Source: Candidatus Saccharibacteria bacterium UBA3225 (GTDB taxonomy: Bacteria > Patescibacteriota > Saccharimonadia > Saccharimonadales > Saccharimonadaceae). Taken from it: a stretch of 6,209 nt of DNA. The DNA lies in assembly GCA_002363515.1 (NCBI GenBank), contig DEVX01000035.1, forward strand, positions 1-6,209, written 5' to 3'. The position numbers and the translations under genes were made by a program. Every line of letters starts with the position of its first letter. Positions within the stretch are counted from its first letter, which is position 1. This document shows positions 5,750-6,209 of this stretch, piece by piece. The notes beneath the pieces were generated by a model. That model was given only the letters and a program-made list of their open reading frames with translations, searched no databases and had not been told where the DNA came from.

Positions 5750-5841
5750 TTTTGCGCATGTTTTCCACATATTTGTGCACATTTTGTAAATATTTTTCCA
5801 CATTTTTTATGTCTTTTTCCACATACCTAGCTTTTTGCACT
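5750..5841 (+). repeat. Array of DnaA-box-like 9-mers, all in one orientation
   Basis: TTTTCCACA, which fits the relaxed DnaA-box consensus TTWTNCACA, occurs exactly at 5761-5769, 5794-5802 and 5815-5823. Three relatives with one mismatch to the consensus lie at 5750-5758 (TTTTGCGCA), 5773-5781 (TTGTGCACA) and 5833-5841 (TTTTGCACT). Start-to-start spacings are 11, 12, 21, 21 and 18 bp, mostly near one or two helical turns. An AT-rich stretch (5730-5742) borders the left side. The array sits between a terminator and the LexA-DBD promoter. Its role, whether origin-like, DnaA-responsive regulation or an operator, is not settled by sequence. Confidence 0.65.
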
Positions 5842-5871
5842 AAAAAGCCGCAAGCCTTCAGGTTTGCGGCT
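5842..5871 (-). terminator. Rho-independent terminator of the 68-aa protein gene
   Basis: An 11-bp stem pairs 5846-5856 with 5861-5871, with one G:T pair, around a TTCA loop. Reading leftward the stem is followed by TTTTT (5846-5842). It lies 21 bp past the stop codon at 5892. The rightward strand has no T-run after the hairpin, so it acts only for leftward transcripts. It separates this gene from the LexA-DBD gene and argues that the latter has its own promoter and starts after this point. Confidence 0.88.
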
Positions 5872-5891
5872 AAAACTATCATAAATATGAA

Positions 5892-6098
5892 TTATTTTTT
5901 GCGGGAAACAGTCAAGAAACCGTTGCGTGGGTTTTCGTTAACTTCGCGATCCTCAGGGAGGTCACATGGAGTACCTTTTTCGTTCTTCTCCGTCTTAGTG
6001 AAGAAATAAATGGTCTGTGGCTTGCCGCCGCGAAGGGTTACTTCGGACTTATGAAGGTAGTAAGTGACGCCCTTTGAGTTAGTATGTTTGTAAGCCAT
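5892..6098 (-). CDS. Small conserved-looking protein of unknown function (68 aa)
   Basis: This basic protein of 68 residues has no signal peptide or membrane segment. The core, residues 8-33, carries SKGVTYYLH (8-16), EVTLRGGK (19-26) and QTIYFF (28-33), which looks like a short β-rich unit. A similar short protein occurs, as far as I recall, in many Saccharibacteria/Patescibacteria genomes, where it is annotated as hypothetical. That recollection is the main reason for the taxonomic guess. The region DLPEDREVNENPRNGFL (46-62) matches the style of those proteins, in which the last third reads as '…LP…Y/R-V-x-E…G-x-P/F-L'. It is a single-gene unit: a near-perfect sigma70 promoter and a GGAGGA Shine-Dalgarno 10 nt before the ATG lie upstream, and a strong terminator lies downstream. 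That architecture suggests substantial, independent expression. I do not assign a function. Confidence 0.8.
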   Translation of the reverse strand: MAYKHTNSKGVTYYLHKSEVTLRGGKPQTIYFFTKTEKNEKGTPCDLPEDREVNENPRNGFLTVSRKK

Positions 6099-6108
6099 TT
6101 TTAAGCTT

Positions 6109-6114
6109 TCCTCC
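6109..6114 (-). promoter_or_regulatory. Strong Shine-Dalgarno of the 68-aa protein gene
   Basis: On the minus strand GGAGGA (6114-6109) lies 10 nt before the ATG at 6098. It is the strongest ribosome-binding site in the window. It contrasts with the four genes that appear to lack leaders, and it fixes this start codon. Confidence 0.75.
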
Positions 6115-6130
6115 GTTAGTTGATACTCTT

Positions 6131-6159
6131 ATCTTATGGCCCCTGTTGGATACTGTCAA
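6131..6159 (-). promoter_or_regulatory. Sigma70-type promoter for the 68-aa protein gene
   Basis: On the minus strand a perfect TTGACA -35 (6159-6154) is followed after exactly 17 bp by TAAGAT (6136-6131), a -10 with two mismatches. The start of transcription would be near 6124, giving a leader of about 26 nt that contains the GGAGGA ribosome-binding site. Confidence 0.75.
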
Positions 6160-6163
6160 GGGG
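6140..6163. other. Short inverted repeat covering the -35 box, possible operator
   Basis: Arms CCCCT (6140-6144) and AGGGG (6159-6163) flank a 14-bp centre that contains most of the TTGACA box and part of the promoter spacer. The arms are only 5 bp, so this could be chance. If real, a dimeric regulator bound here would block the promoter of the 68-aa protein gene. Confidence 0.25.
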
Positions 6164-6209
6164 TTTAAAGCTTATTTTTACCGTTTTTAATACTATTAGT
6201 GATTAAGGA

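Noticed and set aside
5752..6009. Rightward ORF of 85 codons
   Set aside because: It runs through the repeat array and terminator and antisense to the 68-aa gene. Its composition (Phe/Ser/Thr-rich from T-runs) shows no protein character.
6171..6209. Possible rightward promoter and Shine-Dalgarno (AAGGA at the last five bases) for a gene beyond the window
   Set aside because: AT-rich sequence gives such matches easily and no start codon is visible, so it cannot be supported.

Overview
The window looks like a bacterial chromosome fragment, probably from a Candidatus Saccharibacteria (TM7) or related Patescibacteria/CPR genome. This is an inference from gene content, not from a marker gene. The supporting points are a 68-residue orphan protein with a core resembling a small protein I associate with CPR genomes (…SKGVTYYLH…LRGG…IYFF), a protein made of only the LexA DNA-binding domain, a cell-surface Ig-like protein with a sortase-type tail, AT-leaning DNA, tight packing, and several start codons lying only 7-8 nt after a -10 box. 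TAA, TAG and TGA all appear to act as stops, which argues against the UGA-recoded CPR lineages.

Layout. Positions 1-585 (+) are the 3' end of a surface protein with bacterial Ig-like (Big_2) domains and a C-terminal anchor. A symmetric terminator hairpin at 595-625 separates it from a leftward two-gene operon. That operon runs from a small alarmone-hydrolase-type HD protein (2354-1776) to a Mn-type cation diffusion facilitator (1767-655). A 146-bp divergent intergenic region then leads to a rightward pair of overlapping genes: a GtrB/DPM1-like glycosyltransferase (2501-3487) and a GtrA-like membrane protein (3444-3923). These collide tail-to-tail, with a 38-bp overlap, with a leftward polyprenyl-phosphate sugar-1-phosphate transferase (5313-3886). 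Upstream of the transferase lie a LexA-DBD-only protein (5729-5334), a 160-bp non-coding region with an array of DnaA-box-like repeats and a terminator, and the 68-aa gene (6098-5892) with a clear sigma70 promoter and Shine-Dalgarno.

How the genes fit together. The GT2/GtrA pair and the sugar-phosphate transferase are all lipid-carrier-dependent envelope glycosylation enzymes: one initiates a glycan on undecaprenyl phosphate, and the others charge and probably flip a polyprenyl-phosphate sugar. The HD hydrolase and the Mn-type exporter share an operon, and this hydrolase family is generally manganese-dependent.

The most unusual structure is the array at 5750-5841. It has three exact copies of TTTTCCACA plus three one-mismatch relatives, all in one orientation, immediately upstream of and overlapping the inferred promoter of the LexA-DBD protein. 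It could be a DnaA-binding regulatory or origin-like element, or an operator array for the neighbouring HTH protein. No tRNA, rRNA, CRISPR array or insertion sequence is visible.
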